64,000 nt of DNA from Oscillatoriales cyanobacterium (GCA_004294385.1 REAP01000009.1:1-64000); one strand, 5' to 3'; numbered from the stretch's first letter, positions 8,882-18,428 are shown. The notes: generated from the letters alone by a model not told the origin. Translations and numbers: made by a program.

Positions 8882-10492
8882 ATGGCAAACCAGATCGGCA
8901 CAGACAGCAATGATTTTCTGCTCGGAACTCCCCAAGGCGATCGCATTCGTGCCTTAGATGGGGATGACACACTCTTGGGCGTCGCAGGAGATGACACCCT
9001 AGAAGGCGACAATGGCAACGACCAAATCATTGGAGGCGATGGAGCCGATTCGCTGTTTGGTGGCGAAGGAAACGACGAAATTATTGGCGGCCCAGGTCGC
9101 GATACCGCCAGCGGTGGCAACGGCGATGACTCGATTCGTGGCGGTTTGGGCAACGATATCCTCGATGGCAACGACGGTAGCGATACCGTGTTCGGAGATG
9201 CTGGCGACGACTTAGTTCGTGGCAACGCAGGTTTTGATGTCATCGCTGGCGGTACTGGGAACGACACCCTCACAGGCGGTGATGGTGACGATTCGGTGTT
9301 TGGAAATGCTGATGACGACTTTCTCTACGGGGAAATCGGCGATGACTCTCTCAACGGCGGTAGTGGCAGCGATCAATTGTTTGGCGGTGACGGCAAGGAC
9401 TACTTCAGAGGCGAAGATGGCAACGACACTTTATACGGTGGTGCGGGTACTGATTCGCTCTACGGAGACGGTGGCAATGACCAGATATTCGGCGGCAAAG
9501 CTAACGATACAGCCGTAGGTGGCGCTGGTTCCGATACGATTCGGGGCGATGAAGGGGAGGACTTGCTACAGGGAGGTGAAGATAACGATTTCCTGTTTGG
9601 TGGCAAAGGTAGGGATGTTCTCGACGGTGGCTTTGGGGACGATTCCTTGGCTGGTGGCCTAGGCGACGATACACTTTTGGGCAGTTTTGGTAATGACAAT
9701 TTATTTGGGGCTGAGGGTAATGACTGTTTGAGCGGAGGTGAGGGCTCGGATACTCTGACTGGTGGTAGTGGCAGTGATATTTTTGTGTTGGGAGCTGGGC
9801 CTGGTAGTCTGGCCTTGATTACTGATTACAATGAGGCTGAGGATTTCTTTGGACTGCCGACCAATTTATCTTTTACTGACTTAGTAATTACCCAAGGCAA
9901 CGGTGCAAACCGGAGAGATACAGTCATTACGACGAAGAAAGATGGGAAGCTTTTGGCAATTTTGATTGACACTCCGGCGGGCTTAATTGAGGCTACTGAT
10001 TTTGTATCTGTGACTGGGACGGTTCCCGTCAGACCAACTACAACTACAGTTACAACTACAGTTACAACCACAATCTCAGATCCAACTGTAGCTACAACCC
10101 CAACTCCGACTCCAACTCCGACACCAACTCCGACTCCAACTCCGACTCCAACTCCGACTCCGGCGACAACTCCAACTCCGGCGACAACTCCAACTCCGGC
10201 GACAACTCCGACTCCAGCAACAACTCCGACTCCGGCGACGACTCCGACTCCAGCAACAACTCCGACTCCAGCAACAACTCCGACTCCAGCAACAACTCCG
10301 ACTCCGGTAACAACTCCGACTCCAATAGCTTCTAGGATTCCTCCTGCGCCGACAATTGGGCTACCAGATTCGGCTCTGCTGAGCATTAAGTCTCTTACCC
10401 CAACACCAACTCCCGGACTCTTGGGAATGCCCAGCCCCACGCCGATGTTCCCGTCGGTGTTGCCGATTCCTCCTACACCTTTCGGGTTTTAG
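8882..10492 (+). CDS. RTX (hemolysin-type) calcium-binding repeat protein with Thr-Pro tail
   Basis: Residues 1-310 (536 in total) are more than twenty GGxGxDxUx nonapeptides (for example [20 protein letters not shown]), which fold into calcium-filled beta rolls. A short beta region ([20 protein letters not shown] onward) follows, as in RTX terminal domains. Then comes a Thr-Pro tract coded by 12- and 18-bp tandem units at about 10095-10330 and a Pro-rich end. RTX proteins of this sort usually leave by a type I system without a cleaved signal; no secretion genes are adjacent. ATG at 8882 is preferred over TTG at 8861 because GAGGAG sits between them. The low-complexity tail is probably length-variable between strains. 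Confidence 0.9.
   Translation: MANQIGTDSNDFLLGTPQGDRIRALDGDDTLLGVAGDDTLEGDNGNDQIIGGDGADSLFGGEGNDEIIGGPGRDTASGGNGDDSIRGGLGNDILDGNDGSDTVFGDAGDDLVRGNAGFDVIAGGTGNDTLTGGDGDDSVFGNADDDFLYGEIGDDSLNGGSGSDQLFGGDGKDYFRGEDGNDTLYGGAGTDSLYGDGGNDQIFGGKANDTAVGGAGSDTIRGDEGEDLLQGGEDNDFLFGGKGRDVLDGGFGDDSLAGGLGDDTLLGSFGNDNLFGAEGNDCLSGGEGSDTLTGGSGSDIFVLGAGPGSLALITDYNEAEDFFGLPTNLSFTDLVITQGNGANRRDTVITTKKDGKLLAILIDTPAGLIEATDFVSVTGTVPVRPTTTTVTTTVTTTISDPTVATTPTPTPTPTPTPTPTPTPTPTPATTPTPATTPTPATTPTPATTPTPATTPTPATTPTPATTPTPATTPTPVTTPTPIASRIPPAPTIGLPDSALLSIKSLTPTPTPGLLGMPSPTPMFPSVLPIPPTPFGF
10095..10330. repeat. Tandem repeat encoding (Thr-Pro)n
   Basis: Units of ACTCCGACTCCA and ACTCCAGCAACAACTCCG are repeated head to tail inside the RTX gene, giving PTPTPT and then PTPATT-type repeats. 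Because unit lengths are multiples of three, length change keeps the frame. Confidence 0.9.
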
Positions 10493-10511
10493 ATGAGCGT
10501 GGAGTAATTAC

Positions 10512-10544
10512 GAGTTTTGAGTTTTAAATTAAAACTCAAAACTC
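10512..10544. terminator. Perfect inverted repeat after the RTX gene
   Basis: GAGTTTTGAGTTTTAA is followed directly by its reverse complement, a 33-base palindrome 20 bp after the stop codon. It may terminate or stabilise the transcript, but no run of T follows. Similar GAGTTTTGAGTT hairpin arms recur at 63594-63650. Confidence 0.5.
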
Positions 10545-10577
10545 ACAACTATAGCGGTTCTCAAGCGTGGTGAGGTA

Positions 10578-10612
10578 TGCCCGATGCCCGATGCCCGATG
10601 CCCGATGCCCGT
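10578..10612. repeat. CCCGATG heptamer array (short)
   Basis: Five head-to-tail heptamers of GCCCGAT, a C-rich relative of the GGGCATT arrays found elsewhere in the window. Confidence 0.8.
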
Positions 10613-10650
10613 CTGGCACCCCATGTTACTGAGAAAAGCGATACTGATGA

Positions 10651-11013
10651 CTATTTAAGACCTTGCGGATTTTCAGTCGAGTCGCCATCAGACTCGGCAG
10701 CAGAATCTTCTAGGATAGATGGTTTTTCCGTGTAGCCCAAGAGCTCGCGCAGTTTCATGCGGTGGATGTAAGGCCAGCCGCCATTCGCCTCAATATTCCT
10801 GAGCAGTTTATAAAGTGCTTGGCGGTTTTCGGGAAAAGATGCTTGAAACAAACCGTCCCGAATTTCTCGGTGCGAACTTTCCAGTGTCCGCAGCAAAGCC
10901 AAAAGCAGCACACTGTCTCCCTGACAACTTTCGGCTAAAGTCCGAATCGCCTCTGTCAGGGATTGCAGTTGAGACTGCAACTTTCCTGACTCTAAATCTT
11001 TGCCGTTGTCCAT
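10651..11013 (-). CDS. Conserved-type hypothetical protein, 120 aa
   Basis: Not recognised by family name. The product is hydrophilic and helical (LQSQLQSLTEAIRTLAESCQ, LLLALLRTLESSHREIRDG). It has a central NRQALYKLLRNIEANGGWPYIHRMKLRELLGY segment that could be a small helical-bundle DNA- or protein-binding unit, and an acidic disordered tail. No signal peptide or transmembrane stretch. It stands alone between the RTX gene and psbO, and its reading frame is clean. Function unknown. Confidence 0.7.
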   Translation of the reverse strand: MDNGKDLESGKLQSQLQSLTEAIRTLAESCQGDSVLLLALLRTLESSHREIRDGLFQASFPENRQALYKLLRNIEANGGWPYIHRMKLRELLGYTEKPSILEDSAAESDGDSTENPQGLK

Positions 11014-11319
11014 AGCGTCGCTTCCTTTGAAATCTACAAGGCTTTTGTGCCCTACCTGAGTCTCAGCAGACTAATCGAGCTAGTCGCGATCGTCATTCGG
11101 GGCATATAGCAACGTAACTTAAGTAGGTTGACTTCAGCAATATTAATTTGCATTCCAAGTCAGGAAAAGAGCACAACCCGTCGTAGGATGTGTATTGGGC
11201 TACGATCCGAAGGTTTTGAGAAATCCTAAGTCAATGCTTAATTTCACCGTGCTAGCTCGACTTTTTGAGTCAAAGCCGGTGGTGGCTTTCGGACGGTTCC
11301 ACTAGCCTAGACTGCCCGT

Positions 11320-11338
11320 GAGCAAATATATTTTGCTC
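11320..11338. promoter_or_regulatory. Palindrome upstream of psbO
   Basis: GAGCAAATATATTTTGCTC has perfect 7-bp arms around TATAT and ends 20 bases before the -10-like TATAAT. Its position near the -35 region suggests an operator or activator site; the identity of any binding protein is unknown. Confidence 0.4.
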
Positions 11339-11358
11339 GAAGTAGGGCTTTTTCTTAA

Positions 11359-11364
11359 TATAAT
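11359..11364 (+). promoter_or_regulatory. Putative psbO -10 element
   Basis: A consensus TATAAT lies 25 bases before the preferred psbO ATG (11389), predicting transcription from about 11371 and a short leader. No good -35 hexamer is present at the standard distance, so activation through upstream sequence is possible. Confidence 0.45.
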
Positions 11365-11388
11365 CCGATGTTGAATATTGAGGTTCCC

Positions 11389-12228
11389 ATGAAATATCGT
11401 GCTTTAATTGTGACACTTTTAGCATTTTGCATGAGTGCGCTGGTTGCTTGTTCTTCTGCTTCTGATACGGTGGCGACTACGGAGTTACTCACCTACGACC
11501 AGATTAGAGGTACTGGATTGGCAAATAACTGTCCTACTTTGGCAGAAACTTCTCGCGGCTCGATCGCCGTCGAAGCGGGTGGTACTTATAAACTAACTGG
11601 TTTGTGCTTGCAGCCCACCACTTATTTTGTTAAGGAAGAACCAACAAATAAACGCCAAGAAGCAGAATTTGTACCTGGAAAATTGCTGACGCGGTTTACG
11701 TCGAGCATTGACCAAGTTCAAGGTACGCTGAAGGTCGGTACTGACGGAACTCTGACTTTTACAGAAGAAGATGGCTTGGACTTTCAAGCAATTACGATTC
11801 AGTTACCTGGTGGAGAACAAGTACCTTTCTTGTTTACCATTAAAGAGCTAGTTGCTAGTTCCGATCCAGGAGTGGTTGCGATCAATACTTCCACCGATTT
11901 GCAAGGGGATTTTAACGTTCCTTCTTACCGCAGTGCTGGCTTCTTAGACCCTAAAGGTCGCGGTGTTGCTACTGGCTACGACAATGCTGTGGCGCTTCCG
12001 GCTACTGACAATTCCAAACTCAAACGGTCTAATGTTAAGCTGGCTGACACCCGCACCAAGGCTGGTAAAATTTCTCTCCAAGTTGCGAAGGTAGACAACA
12101 GCACGGGGGAAGTTGCCGGTATTTTTGATAGCACTCAGCCTTCTGATACTGATTTGGGAGCTAGACCTGCTTTGGATGTGAAAATTCGGGGTATCTTCTA
12201 CGCTCGCATTGAGCCTTCTGTTTCCTAA
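11389..12228 (+). CDS. psbO: PsbO, photosystem II manganese-stabilising protein
   Basis: A 279-residue extrinsic 33-kDa subunit that sits on the lumenal side of photosystem II and stabilises the Mn4CaO5 cluster. Diagnostic stretches are LTYDQIRGTGLANNCP, FVKEEPTNKRQEAEFVPGKL, LTFTEEDGLDFQ, DFNVPSYRSAGFLDPKGRG and GIFDSTQPSDTDLG. Two Cys (in NNCP and GLCLQP) form the conserved disulfide. The signal region MKYRALIVTLLAFCMSALVAC ends in a lipobox-like ALVAC, which suggests a lipid anchor as in some other filamentous cyanobacteria. GAGG seven bases before ATG 11389 favours this start over 11368, which lies at the predicted transcription start. Confidence 0.97.
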   Translation: MKYRALIVTLLAFCMSALVACSSASDTVATTELLTYDQIRGTGLANNCPTLAETSRGSIAVEAGGTYKLTGLCLQPTTYFVKEEPTNKRQEAEFVPGKLLTRFTSSIDQVQGTLKVGTDGTLTFTEEDGLDFQAITIQLPGGEQVPFLFTIKELVASSDPGVVAINTSTDLQGDFNVPSYRSAGFLDPKGRGVATGYDNAVALPATDNSKLKRSNVKLADTRTKAGKISLQVAKVDNSTGEVAGIFDSTQPSDTDLGARPALDVKIRGIFYARIEPSVS

Positions 12229-12623
12229 AATTGGACTGAATGCTCGATCGCACTTTTAGTAGTTTCTTGCCCTAAAGATACTACTTGTTATTCATCAGCC
12301 AACAGTATGAAGCAATATAACTGAAGACTGTTGACTGATGAATTTTTCATTTATCAAACTATTGCATTAAAACAAATTTTGAATTACAATAATTGGTGCA
12401 AAAATCCAAGCATAAAATCCTACTTGTAAAACTTTATCTGTAAAATTCTAGCTTCCGATAACCAGACCCAATCAACGCACGTTCCCAAAGCTCAACAGAT
12501 GTGTCGGCTGTCACAGCTATCTAGCGATAGGATTACACCAATTAAAAATAAATTTTTTAAACTAGACTTGGAACTAGATATAAGGCAAAATCAGTCCTGT
12601 GCTTTACCACCTCTTACGCCACT
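12229..12623. other. Intergenic psbO-sigF, no gene seen
   Basis: 395 bp of AT-rich sequence without a credible reading frame or strong repeat. It should hold the sigF promoter, but no convincing -35/-10 pair stands out. Confidence 0.5.
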
Positions 12624-13397
12624 ATGCCTACCACAGTCACAAACGAACTAAAGAATGAAAACTCGCAATTGCTGCGCGAGTACAAGAATTCTGGCTCCAA
12701 TGAAGTCCGCAATCAGTTAGTGAAACTGAATATCGGACTGGCGAGAAAGGAAGTTCACCACTGGCTCAACCAGTGTGATGAAACCTACGACGACTTGCTA
12801 CAAGTTGGGTGTATTGGCTTGATCAGAGCCATTGAGCGGTTTGATTTGTCGAAGGGTCACGCATTTAGTTCCTTTGCAATTCCCTACATCCGGGGCGAAA
12901 TTCAGCACTACCTGCGAGATAAAAGCCCTTCAGTACGATTTCCCAGACACTGGTCGTCACTGGAACGCAAATCTGTATCAGTGATCAAGGATTTGCAAGT
13001 TCAGTTTAACCGAAATCCTAGGGATTATGAAGTAGCCGCAGTGCTGGATATTTCTGTCGAAGAATGGCGAGAAATTAAGCTGGCGCGTCTCAACCGTTCA
13101 CCTCTGAGTCTGGATGCGCCGGTGCAAGATGAAGATGATGGGGCTACTTGTCTGGGAGCATTGGTTCCTGATAGCAAGTATCGCAGTTTTCAGTTGGCTC
13201 AAGAAGACCAAATTCGTGTACAGCAAGCTTTGTCTCTGTTAGAAAAAAGGACTCGTGAGATATTGGAGTTTGTTTTTCTTTATGATTTGACGCAGAAGGA
13301 AACGGCTGAACGCTTGGGTATTAGTGCGGTGACTGTTTCTCGGCGTGTTAAGAAGGGGTTGGATTTGTTGAAAGAAATCATGACCAAACAACTTTAG
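12624..13397 (+). CDS. sigF: RNA polymerase sigma factor, group 3 SigF type
   Basis: A 257-residue sigma factor of the SigB/SigF/SigG class. Region 2 is RNQLVKLNIGLARKEVHHWL through YDDLLQVGCIGLIRAIERFD and FSSFAIPYIRGEIQHYLRDK. Region 3 is RNPRDYEVAAVLDISVEEW. Region 4 has a helix-turn-helix in YDLTQKETAERLGISAVTVS. In Synechocystis the SigF orthologue controls type IV pilus genes and motility, and in filamentous species it acts in hormogonium/pilus regulation; extending that role here is inference. No anti-sigma factor gene is adjacent. Length and ATG start fit the family. Confidence 0.88.
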   Translation: MPTTVTNELKNENSQLLREYKNSGSNEVRNQLVKLNIGLARKEVHHWLNQCDETYDDLLQVGCIGLIRAIERFDLSKGHAFSSFAIPYIRGEIQHYLRDKSPSVRFPRHWSSLERKSVSVIKDLQVQFNRNPRDYEVAAVLDISVEEWREIKLARLNRSPLSLDAPVQDEDDGATCLGALVPDSKYRSFQLAQEDQIRVQQALSLLEKRTREILEFVFLYDLTQKETAERLGISAVTVSRRVKKGLDLLKEIMTKQL

Positions 13398-13544
13398 TTA
13401 GTAGTTATGAGTCGGTAGTGATTAATTATGAGTTATTAGTTATTGGTTACTGGTTATTGGGAAACAAATAACAAGTAACAAGTAACAAGCAACAAATAAC
13501 AAATAACAAATAACAAATAACCACTAACAAATAACCACTAACCT
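13398..13544. repeat. AACAAATAACAAATAACC tract
   Basis: Imperfect short repeats of TTATTGGTTA followed by AACAAGTAACAAATAACCACTAAC fill the gap between the convergent sigF and aminotransferase genes. The two halves are roughly complementary. Confidence 0.6.
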
Positions 13545-14711
13545 TTAGATGTGACGGACAAACTTATCGAGCCTTTCGAGAGCTTTTTTGATAGTGCCTA
13601 AATCGGTGGCGTAAGATAAGCGAATGTGATCGTCTGCACCAAAAGCAATGCCGGGAATAACTGCTACTTTTTGTTGTTCTAATAAAGCGTCACAAAATTG
13701 TAGAGAAGTCATTCCTGTTTTGCTGATATTGACAAACATATAGAAAGCGCCGTCGGGTTTGATGCAGCTAATTTTGGGAATGGAATCAAGTAATTCAAAT
13801 ATTACTTCACGCCGATCGGCAAAAGCGAGACGCATTTTTTCGACAGATTCTTGACTGCTTTCCAAAGCTGCGATCGCACCGTACTGTGCAAAGGTACATA
13901 CATTCGAGGTACTGTGTCCTTGAACGATGCTGGTAGCTTTGATTAGTTCGATCGGTCCAGCTAGATAACCGATGCGCCAACCAGTCATTGAGTAACCTTT
14001 GGCGAAACCGCTACTGATGATGGTGCGATCGAATATTTCTTGGCCCAGGGAACCGATGCTGACGTGTTGAGCACCGTCGTATATAATTTTTTCGTAAATT
14101 TCGTCAGAAACTACTAAAATATCGCGATCGACTATCACCTCTGCTAGGGCTTTGATTTCCCCCTGGCTATACACCATTCCCGTCGGGTTAGATGGCGAAT
14201 TGAGTACAAATAACTTGGTTCGGGGAGTAATCGCTTGACGCAGTTGTTCCGGGGTGATTTTATATCCCGTAGAAGCATCAGTCTGGACAATGACTGGCTT
14301 ACCGCTGGCGAGTTTTACCATTTCTGGATAGCTTACCCAATAGGGAGCAGGGATAATTACCTCGTCTCCGGCCTCAATCAGAGCCATCATCAGATTGTAG
14401 AGGGAATGCTTGCCGCCGTTGCTGACGATGATATTCTCAGGTTGATAGTGGAGATTGTTGTCATTGCGGAGTTTGCGCGCGATCGCAGCTCTTAACTCCG
14501 GTTCCCCAGCCGCAGGGCCATACTTAGTCTTGCCGCTGTCTAAAGCCTGCTTAGCCGCTGCTTTAATATGCTCTGGGGTATCAAAATCAGGTTCACCCGT
14601 ACTCAAACTACAGACATCAATCCCCTCGGCCTTCATGGCTTTCGCCTTAGCTGCGATCGCTAAGGTGATGGAAGGAGGAACTTCGCCCACTCGTGCTGCC
14701 AATTTGATCAT
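13545..14711 (-). CDS. aspC: Pyridoxal-phosphate aspartate aminotransferase
   Basis: A 388-residue class I/fold-type I aminotransferase, subgroup I-beta. Motifs include [16 protein letters not shown] (N-terminal substrate arm), [11 protein letters not shown], the NSPSNPTG loop, the [11 protein letters not shown]sp/Tyr that contact the cofactor, and [20 protein letters not shown], whose Lys forms the Schiff base with PLP. The C-terminal HIRLSYA contributes the carboxylate-binding Arg. It makes aspartate from oxaloacetate and glutamate. I-beta enzymes can also transaminate prephenate, so dual specificity is possible. It is monocistronic and convergent with sigF. Confidence 0.92.
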   Translation of the reverse strand: MIKLAARVGEVPPSITLAIAAKAKAMKAEGIDVCSLSTGEPDFDTPEHIKAAAKQALDSGKTKYGPAAGEPELRAAIARKLRNDNNLHYQPENIIVSNGGKHSLYNLMMALIEAGDEVIIPAPYWVSYPEMVKLASGKPVIVQTDASTGYKITPEQLRQAITPRTKLFVLNSPSNPTGMVYSQGEIKALAEVIVDRDILVVSDEIYEKIIYDGAQHVSIGSLGQEIFDRTIISSGFAKGYSMTGWRIGYLAGPIELIKATSIVQGHSTSNVCTFAQYGAIAALESSQESVEKMRLAFADRREVIFELLDSIPKISCIKPDGAFYMFVNISKTGMTSLQFCDALLEQQKVAVIPGIAFGADDHIRLSYATDLGTIKKALERLDKFVRHI

Positions 14712-14945
14712 TGGATTTTAGATATTAGATTTTTGACTATTGATCTTAGGGTGAAAAATCTTAATATTCAACCCTGTTGTTAGGGAATTATGACATTTTC
14801 TTCGGCAGTACGCAAAAGTTTAAGCAATTAAAAAATAAAAATCGAAAAAGCTATTGGTTTTAATTTTTATGATTCACCTTCTAATTTTTGACATTATTGG
14901 TGTACCATTTTTGATGCCTCGTTACCCTCAACCCCGCTCTACAAT

Positions 14946-15458
14946 ATGGATCTCAAATCTCTGATTCGCGACATTCCTGATTTCCCGAAGCCGGGAATCA
15001 TGTTTCGAGATATTACAACTTTGCTGCAAAACCCCCAAGGTTTGAGCTACACCATTGACAGTTTAGCCGAAAAGTGCTCTGTAATGTCTCCTGACTATAT
15101 CGTAGGCATGGAATCGCGGGGCTTTATCTTTGGCACGCCTGTTGCTTATAAAATGGGAGTGGGCTTTGTTCCCATCCGCAAGCCGGGGAAATTGCCTGGA
15201 GCAGTTTATTTCGCTGAGTATGAGTTGGAGTATGGTGTCGATCGCCTGGAAATGCACCAAGATGCGATCGCGCCCGGTAGTCGAGTCCTGATTGTAGATG
15301 ATCTGATTGCCACTGGCGGAACGGCCGCAGCAACAGTTAAGTTGTTAGAACAAGCTGGCTGCGAACTTGTCGGTTTTGCTTTTGTGATCGAATTGCTGGC
15401 CTTGGGTGGTAGGCAGAAATTGCCGGATGTGCCAATTGTGACGTTAGTTGAATATTAG
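14946..15458 (+). CDS. apt: Adenine phosphoribosyltransferase
   Basis: A 170-residue purine-salvage enzyme joining adenine to PRPP to give AMP. The N-terminus [22 protein letters not shown], the [10 protein letters not shown] loop and the 13-residue PRPP signature [13 protein letters not shown] (residues 118-130) are all canonical. Length and start match the family exactly. It is followed by a cluster of short repeats, so it is probably transcribed alone. Confidence 0.97.
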   Translation: MDLKSLIRDIPDFPKPGIMFRDITTLLQNPQGLSYTIDSLAEKCSVMSPDYIVGMESRGFIFGTPVAYKMGVGFVPIRKPGKLPGAVYFAEYELEYGVDRLEMHQDAIAPGSRVLIVDDLIATGGTAAATVKLLEQAGCELVGFAFVIELLALGGRQKLPDVPIVTLVEY

Positions 15459-15670
15459 TCAGTTGACTGTTAACGGTTGACGGTTGACTGTTGACTGTTG
15501 ACGTACCCTGAGCGTAGTCGAAGGGTCGAAGAGTCAGTTGTCAGTAACCAATAACCCTTCGACTCCGCTCAGGGCGACGCAACTAACCAATAACAACTAA
15601 CTAATAACAACCAACTAATAACCCTTCGACTACGCTCAGGGGACCGAAACTAACTAATAACAAATAACCA
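15459..15670. repeat. Mixed short-repeat cluster
   Basis: TTGACTGTTGACTGTTGAC units come first. They are followed by several CCCTTCGACTACGCTCAGGG-type copies in both orientations, interleaved with AACCAATAACAACTAAC runs up to the next start codon. The opposed copies can form hairpins. Confidence 0.8.
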
Positions 15671-16711
15671 ATGACTTCTATTAAATTCAATAAAAATTTA
15701 CGAGTGTTAAGTTCTCTGTTTGGAGGCGAGACATTTATCTATGTTTTCAAGAGACTCTTGCAGGCTCTGTTAACGCTATTTTTAGCATCAATTCTTTGTT
15801 TTGCAATCATTGAACTTGCACCGGGAAATTACTTGGATACTTTGAGCCAAAATCCGAAGATTTCGCCGGAGACACTTAAACAACTAGAACAACAATTCGG
15901 CTTAGATAAACCGGCATTTGTCCAGTATTGGCTGTGGTTGCAACAAATTGTGACGCGGGGGAATTTTGGTACGAGTTTTGTGTATCAGCGATCGGTGGCT
16001 TCTCTGCTGTGGGAACGAGTGCCGGCGACGTTGTTAATGGCGATCGCCTCTTTGATTGTAACTTGGGCGATCGCGATTCCCTTGGGAATAATCGCCGCCG
16101 TCAATCAAAACCGCACAGCCGATCGCATTTTGCAAGTAGTCAGCTACACAGGACAAGGATTTCCCAGCTTTATTATGGCCTTGCTACTGCTATTTTTCGC
16201 CCAGAATACATCGCCTCTATTTCCAGTAGGAGGAATGACCAGTATTGACCACGCAGACTTACCTTGGTGGGGTCAAATCATGGATTACGGCTGGCACTTA
16301 ATTTTGCCAACTGTCGCCTTGAGCCTGACCGGTTTTGCAGGTTTACAAAGATTGATGCGGGGACAATTATTGGATGTACTGCGTCAAGATTACATCAGGA
16401 CAGCACGGGCGAAAGGTTTGCCGGAAAATCGAGTAATTTATCTTCATGCTCTACGGAATGCGGTTAATCCATTGATTACGCTGTTAGGTTTTGAGTTTGC
16501 TAGTTTGTTGAGCGGTGCGTTTATTGCTGAACTGTTCTTTAATTGGCCTGGTTTGGGAAAGCTGACTCTAGATGCTGTGAACAATCAAGATTTGTATTTA
16601 GTCATGGCAACTTTGATGATGGGTTCTGCGATGTTGATTGTTGGTAATTTGTTGGCGGATTTGTTGCTGAAGGCGATCGATCCTCGGATTAAATTGGAAG
16701 ATTTGAAGTGA
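15671..16711 (+). CDS. Binding-protein-dependent ABC permease, DppB/OppB type
   Basis: A 346-residue inner-membrane permease with an initial membrane helix (LLQALLTLFLASILCFAIIE). It has the family signature that contacts the ATPase (the EAA loop DYIRTARAKGLPENRVIYLHALRNA) and about six transmembrane segments overall. Such proteins pair with a DppC-like permease, two ATPases and a periplasmic binding protein to import di- or oligopeptides or nickel. None of these partners is adjacent, as is common in cyanobacteria where the parts are scattered, so the substrate cannot be assigned. Confidence 0.9.
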   Translation: MTSIKFNKNLRVLSSLFGGETFIYVFKRLLQALLTLFLASILCFAIIELAPGNYLDTLSQNPKISPETLKQLEQQFGLDKPAFVQYWLWLQQIVTRGNFGTSFVYQRSVASLLWERVPATLLMAIASLIVTWAIAIPLGIIAAVNQNRTADRILQVVSYTGQGFPSFIMALLLLFFAQNTSPLFPVGGMTSIDHADLPWWGQIMDYGWHLILPTVALSLTGFAGLQRLMRGQLLDVLRQDYIRTARAKGLPENRVIYLHALRNAVNPLITLLGFEFASLLSGAFIAELFFNWPGLGKLTLDAVNNQDLYLVMATLMMGSAMLIVGNLLADLLLKAIDPRIKLEDLK

Positions 16712-16765
16712 TAGAATTATTCCTGGACGCACGCGGGGTGAAAAACCCTAGCTTATAAGTTGTGT

Positions 16766-16771
16766 TATAAT
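16766..16771 (+). promoter_or_regulatory. Possible -10 for the first brnTA pair
   Basis: TATAAT in GTGTTATAATTTG lies 35 bases before the TTG start codon. No clear -35 element is seen, so this is weak evidence. Confidence 0.3.
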
Positions 16772-16805
16772 TTGATAGTACCTCGATTTAACATGATAAA
16801 TTGCC

Positions 16806-17105
16806 TTGGATTATAATTTTGATTGGAATCCAGCCAAAGAAAAGCAAAATATTCGCAAACATCAATTAAATTTTCGTTTGGCATCAACAGTTTTCCGCGA
16901 TCGTTCTCAATTAACAATTTATGATGAAGAACACAGTCAAGATGAAGATAGATGGATTACCATAGGCTTAGATGAAACAGGAATTTTAAGGGTTGTTGTC
17001 CATACCTTTGAACAAACCGATCGCACCTCCTGTATAATTCGGATTATTTCAGCCCGCAAAGCTAATTCCACTGAAACCCAACCTTATCAAGAGAGGAAAT
17101 TATGA
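16806..17105 (+). CDS. brnT: BrnT-family (DUF497) ribonuclease toxin
   Basis: A 99-residue BrnT protein. YNFDWNPAKEKQNIRKHQLNF is split over strand and helix one as in the family, followed by FRDRSQLTIYDEEHSQDEDRW, ITIGLDETG and the closing RIISARKAN, whose Arg is part of the active surface. BrnT folds like RelE-type ribonucleases and blocks translation. The start is a TTG, since the family's MxYxFxW opening begins here. The gene overlaps the next by 4 bp (ATGA), the usual toxin-antitoxin coupling. A second brnTA pair lies at 40.5 kb. Confidence 0.85.
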   Translation: MDYNFDWNPAKEKQNIRKHQLNFRLASTVFRDRSQLTIYDEEHSQDEDRWITIGLDETGILRVVVHTFEQTDRTSCIIRIISARKANSTETQPYQERKL

Positions 17106-17302
17106 AATCAGAGTATGACTTTTCTTCATCAGAGCAAGGCAAGTTTTACCATCCTGATGCTACGTTTCATTATCCCATTTATCTCGAACCCGATGTCGAG
17201 GACTTTGTGACTAAAATTGCCGATCATAAAAAGATTGAGGTTCAAGCTTTGGTCAATGAATGGCTGAGAAATAACATTAAACTAATTCAAAGTGTTGAGT
17301 AG
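17102..17302 (+). CDS. BrnA-like antitoxin
   Basis: A 66-residue protein overlapping the toxin stop by ATGA. The second half (HYPIYLEPDVEDFVTKIADH then VQALVNEWLRNNIKLI) has the strand-helix-helix pattern of ribbon-helix-helix antitoxins. The loop between helices reads ADHKKIEVQALVN. It is expected to neutralise the toxin and repress the pair's promoter. Sequence is short and divergent, so assignment relies mainly on position. Confidence 0.75.
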   Translation: MKSEYDFSSSEQGKFYHPDATFHYPIYLEPDVEDFVTKIADHKKIEVQALVNEWLRNNIKLIQSVE

Positions 17303-17370
17303 GTGAAAAACCCAGTTTTTTGGGTTTTGATACGTCTAGGATTGATAAAACTTCACTCACCGCTCAAAAT

Positions 17371-18324
17371 ATGGCAAAACAACTAGCAATAGAAACTCGC
17401 GGGCTGACGAAACAATTCGATCGCCATATCGCAGTCAATGACATCGATTTGCAAGTAGCAGCAGGCGAAGTATGCGGACTCATCGGCCCCAATGGTGCGG
17501 GGAAAACTACCTTGCTGCGGATGTTGGCGGCGGCTGAAGAACCCACTACAGGGGAGATTTACATCAATGGGGATAGGTTACAGCGCGATCGATCGCACCC
17601 CATACTCAAACAACGCATCGGCTTCCTTCCCGACGACTTTCCCCTCTACGACGACTTGACTGTTTGGGATTATTTAGACTATTTTGCGCGACTCTACAAC
17701 CTCCAGCAGTCGCGCCGGCGATCGCAAATCAACTCCGTTTTAGAACTCGTACAACTCACCAACAAGCGCAACAGCTCAATTTCCACCCTATCGCGGGGGA
17801 TGAAACAGCGCCTAAGTTTAGCCAGAACAATTATCCACGAACCGCTGTTACTATTATTAGATGAACCAGTTTCTGGCTTAGATCCGATCGCCCGAATGCA
17901 GTTTCGCGAAATTATCAAACTCTTGCAACAAGCCGGGATGACCGTAGTCATATCATCTCACGTCCTGAGCGACTTAGCCGAACTTTGTACCTGGGTTGGT
18001 ATTATGGAACTCGGATATCTGGTTGAAAGCGCGCCTTTACAAGAACTTTACAAACGTCTGAGTAGCCAGCAAATTTTCATGTCAGTTTTAGGTAATAAAT
18101 TAGAAGCGCTAACATCGGAATTAAAAAACTTTCCTTGGGTGGAAAATTGGGAGATAATCCCGGAAACTCAACAGGTTTGTGTTAACTTTTCGGGAAGCCA
18201 GGAAGATGCAGCTAATTTATTACGCGAACTCGTCGCGGCCAAGATTCCCCTAACCGAATTTCATTGCACTCAAGAAGACTTAGAAACCATCTTCCTCAAA
18301 ATGGGACATCAGCAAGCATCCTAA
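17371..18324 (+). CDS. ABC transporter ATP-binding protein (ABC-2 type)
   Basis: A 317-residue ATPase: Walker A GPNGAGKTTLL, a Q-loop in IGFLPDDFPLYDDLTV, the signature LSRGMKQRLSLA, Walker B LLLLLDEPVSGLDP and the switch His in VISSHVLSDL. A CcmA/NatA-type C-terminal regulatory region of about 95 residues follows. The frame opens at a TTG (17320), but the ATG at 17371 gives the normal N-terminus. With the permease gene 162 bp downstream it probably forms an exporter or membrane-remodelling system of unknown substrate. Confidence 0.92.
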   Translation: MAKQLAIETRGLTKQFDRHIAVNDIDLQVAAGEVCGLIGPNGAGKTTLLRMLAAAEEPTTGEIYINGDRLQRDRSHPILKQRIGFLPDDFPLYDDLTVWDYLDYFARLYNLQQSRRRSQINSVLELVQLTNKRNSSISTLSRGMKQRLSLARTIIHEPLLLLLDEPVSGLDPIARMQFREIIKLLQQAGMTVVISSHVLSDLAELCTWVGIMELGYLVESAPLQELYKRLSSQQIFMSVLGNKLEALTSELKNFPWVENWEIIPETQQVCVNFSGSQEDAANLLRELVAAKIPLTEFHCTQEDLETIFLKMGHQQAS

Positions 18325-18360
18325 TTTCCTCGTTTCCTCTTTTGTTAATAAGTCTTTCCT

Positions 18361-18428
18361 GGGCGGGCAGGATGCCCACCCCACAAGAAGATTTATTTTT
18401 TGTGGAACAGGCATCTTGCCTGTTCTTG
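18361..18428. repeat. GGGCGGGCAGGATGCCC / AACAGGCATCTTGCC repeat
   Basis: Two palindromes, GGGCAGGATGCCC and GGCATCTTGCC-type, are joined by CACCCCACAAGAAG and TTTTTGTGGAACA. The same element is present inverted and doubled at 22621-22735, and again at 36098-36160. The CCACAA...TTGTGG parts pair, so the element can fold into a long hairpin. Confidence 0.8.

Noticed and set aside
9826..10440. 204-residue minus-strand frame rich in Gly-Val
   Set aside because: It is the complement of the Thr-Pro tract and RTX gene, not an independent gene.
11368..11388. Upstream ATG for psbO
   Set aside because: It lies on the probable transcription start and lacks a binding site; 11389 has GAGG.
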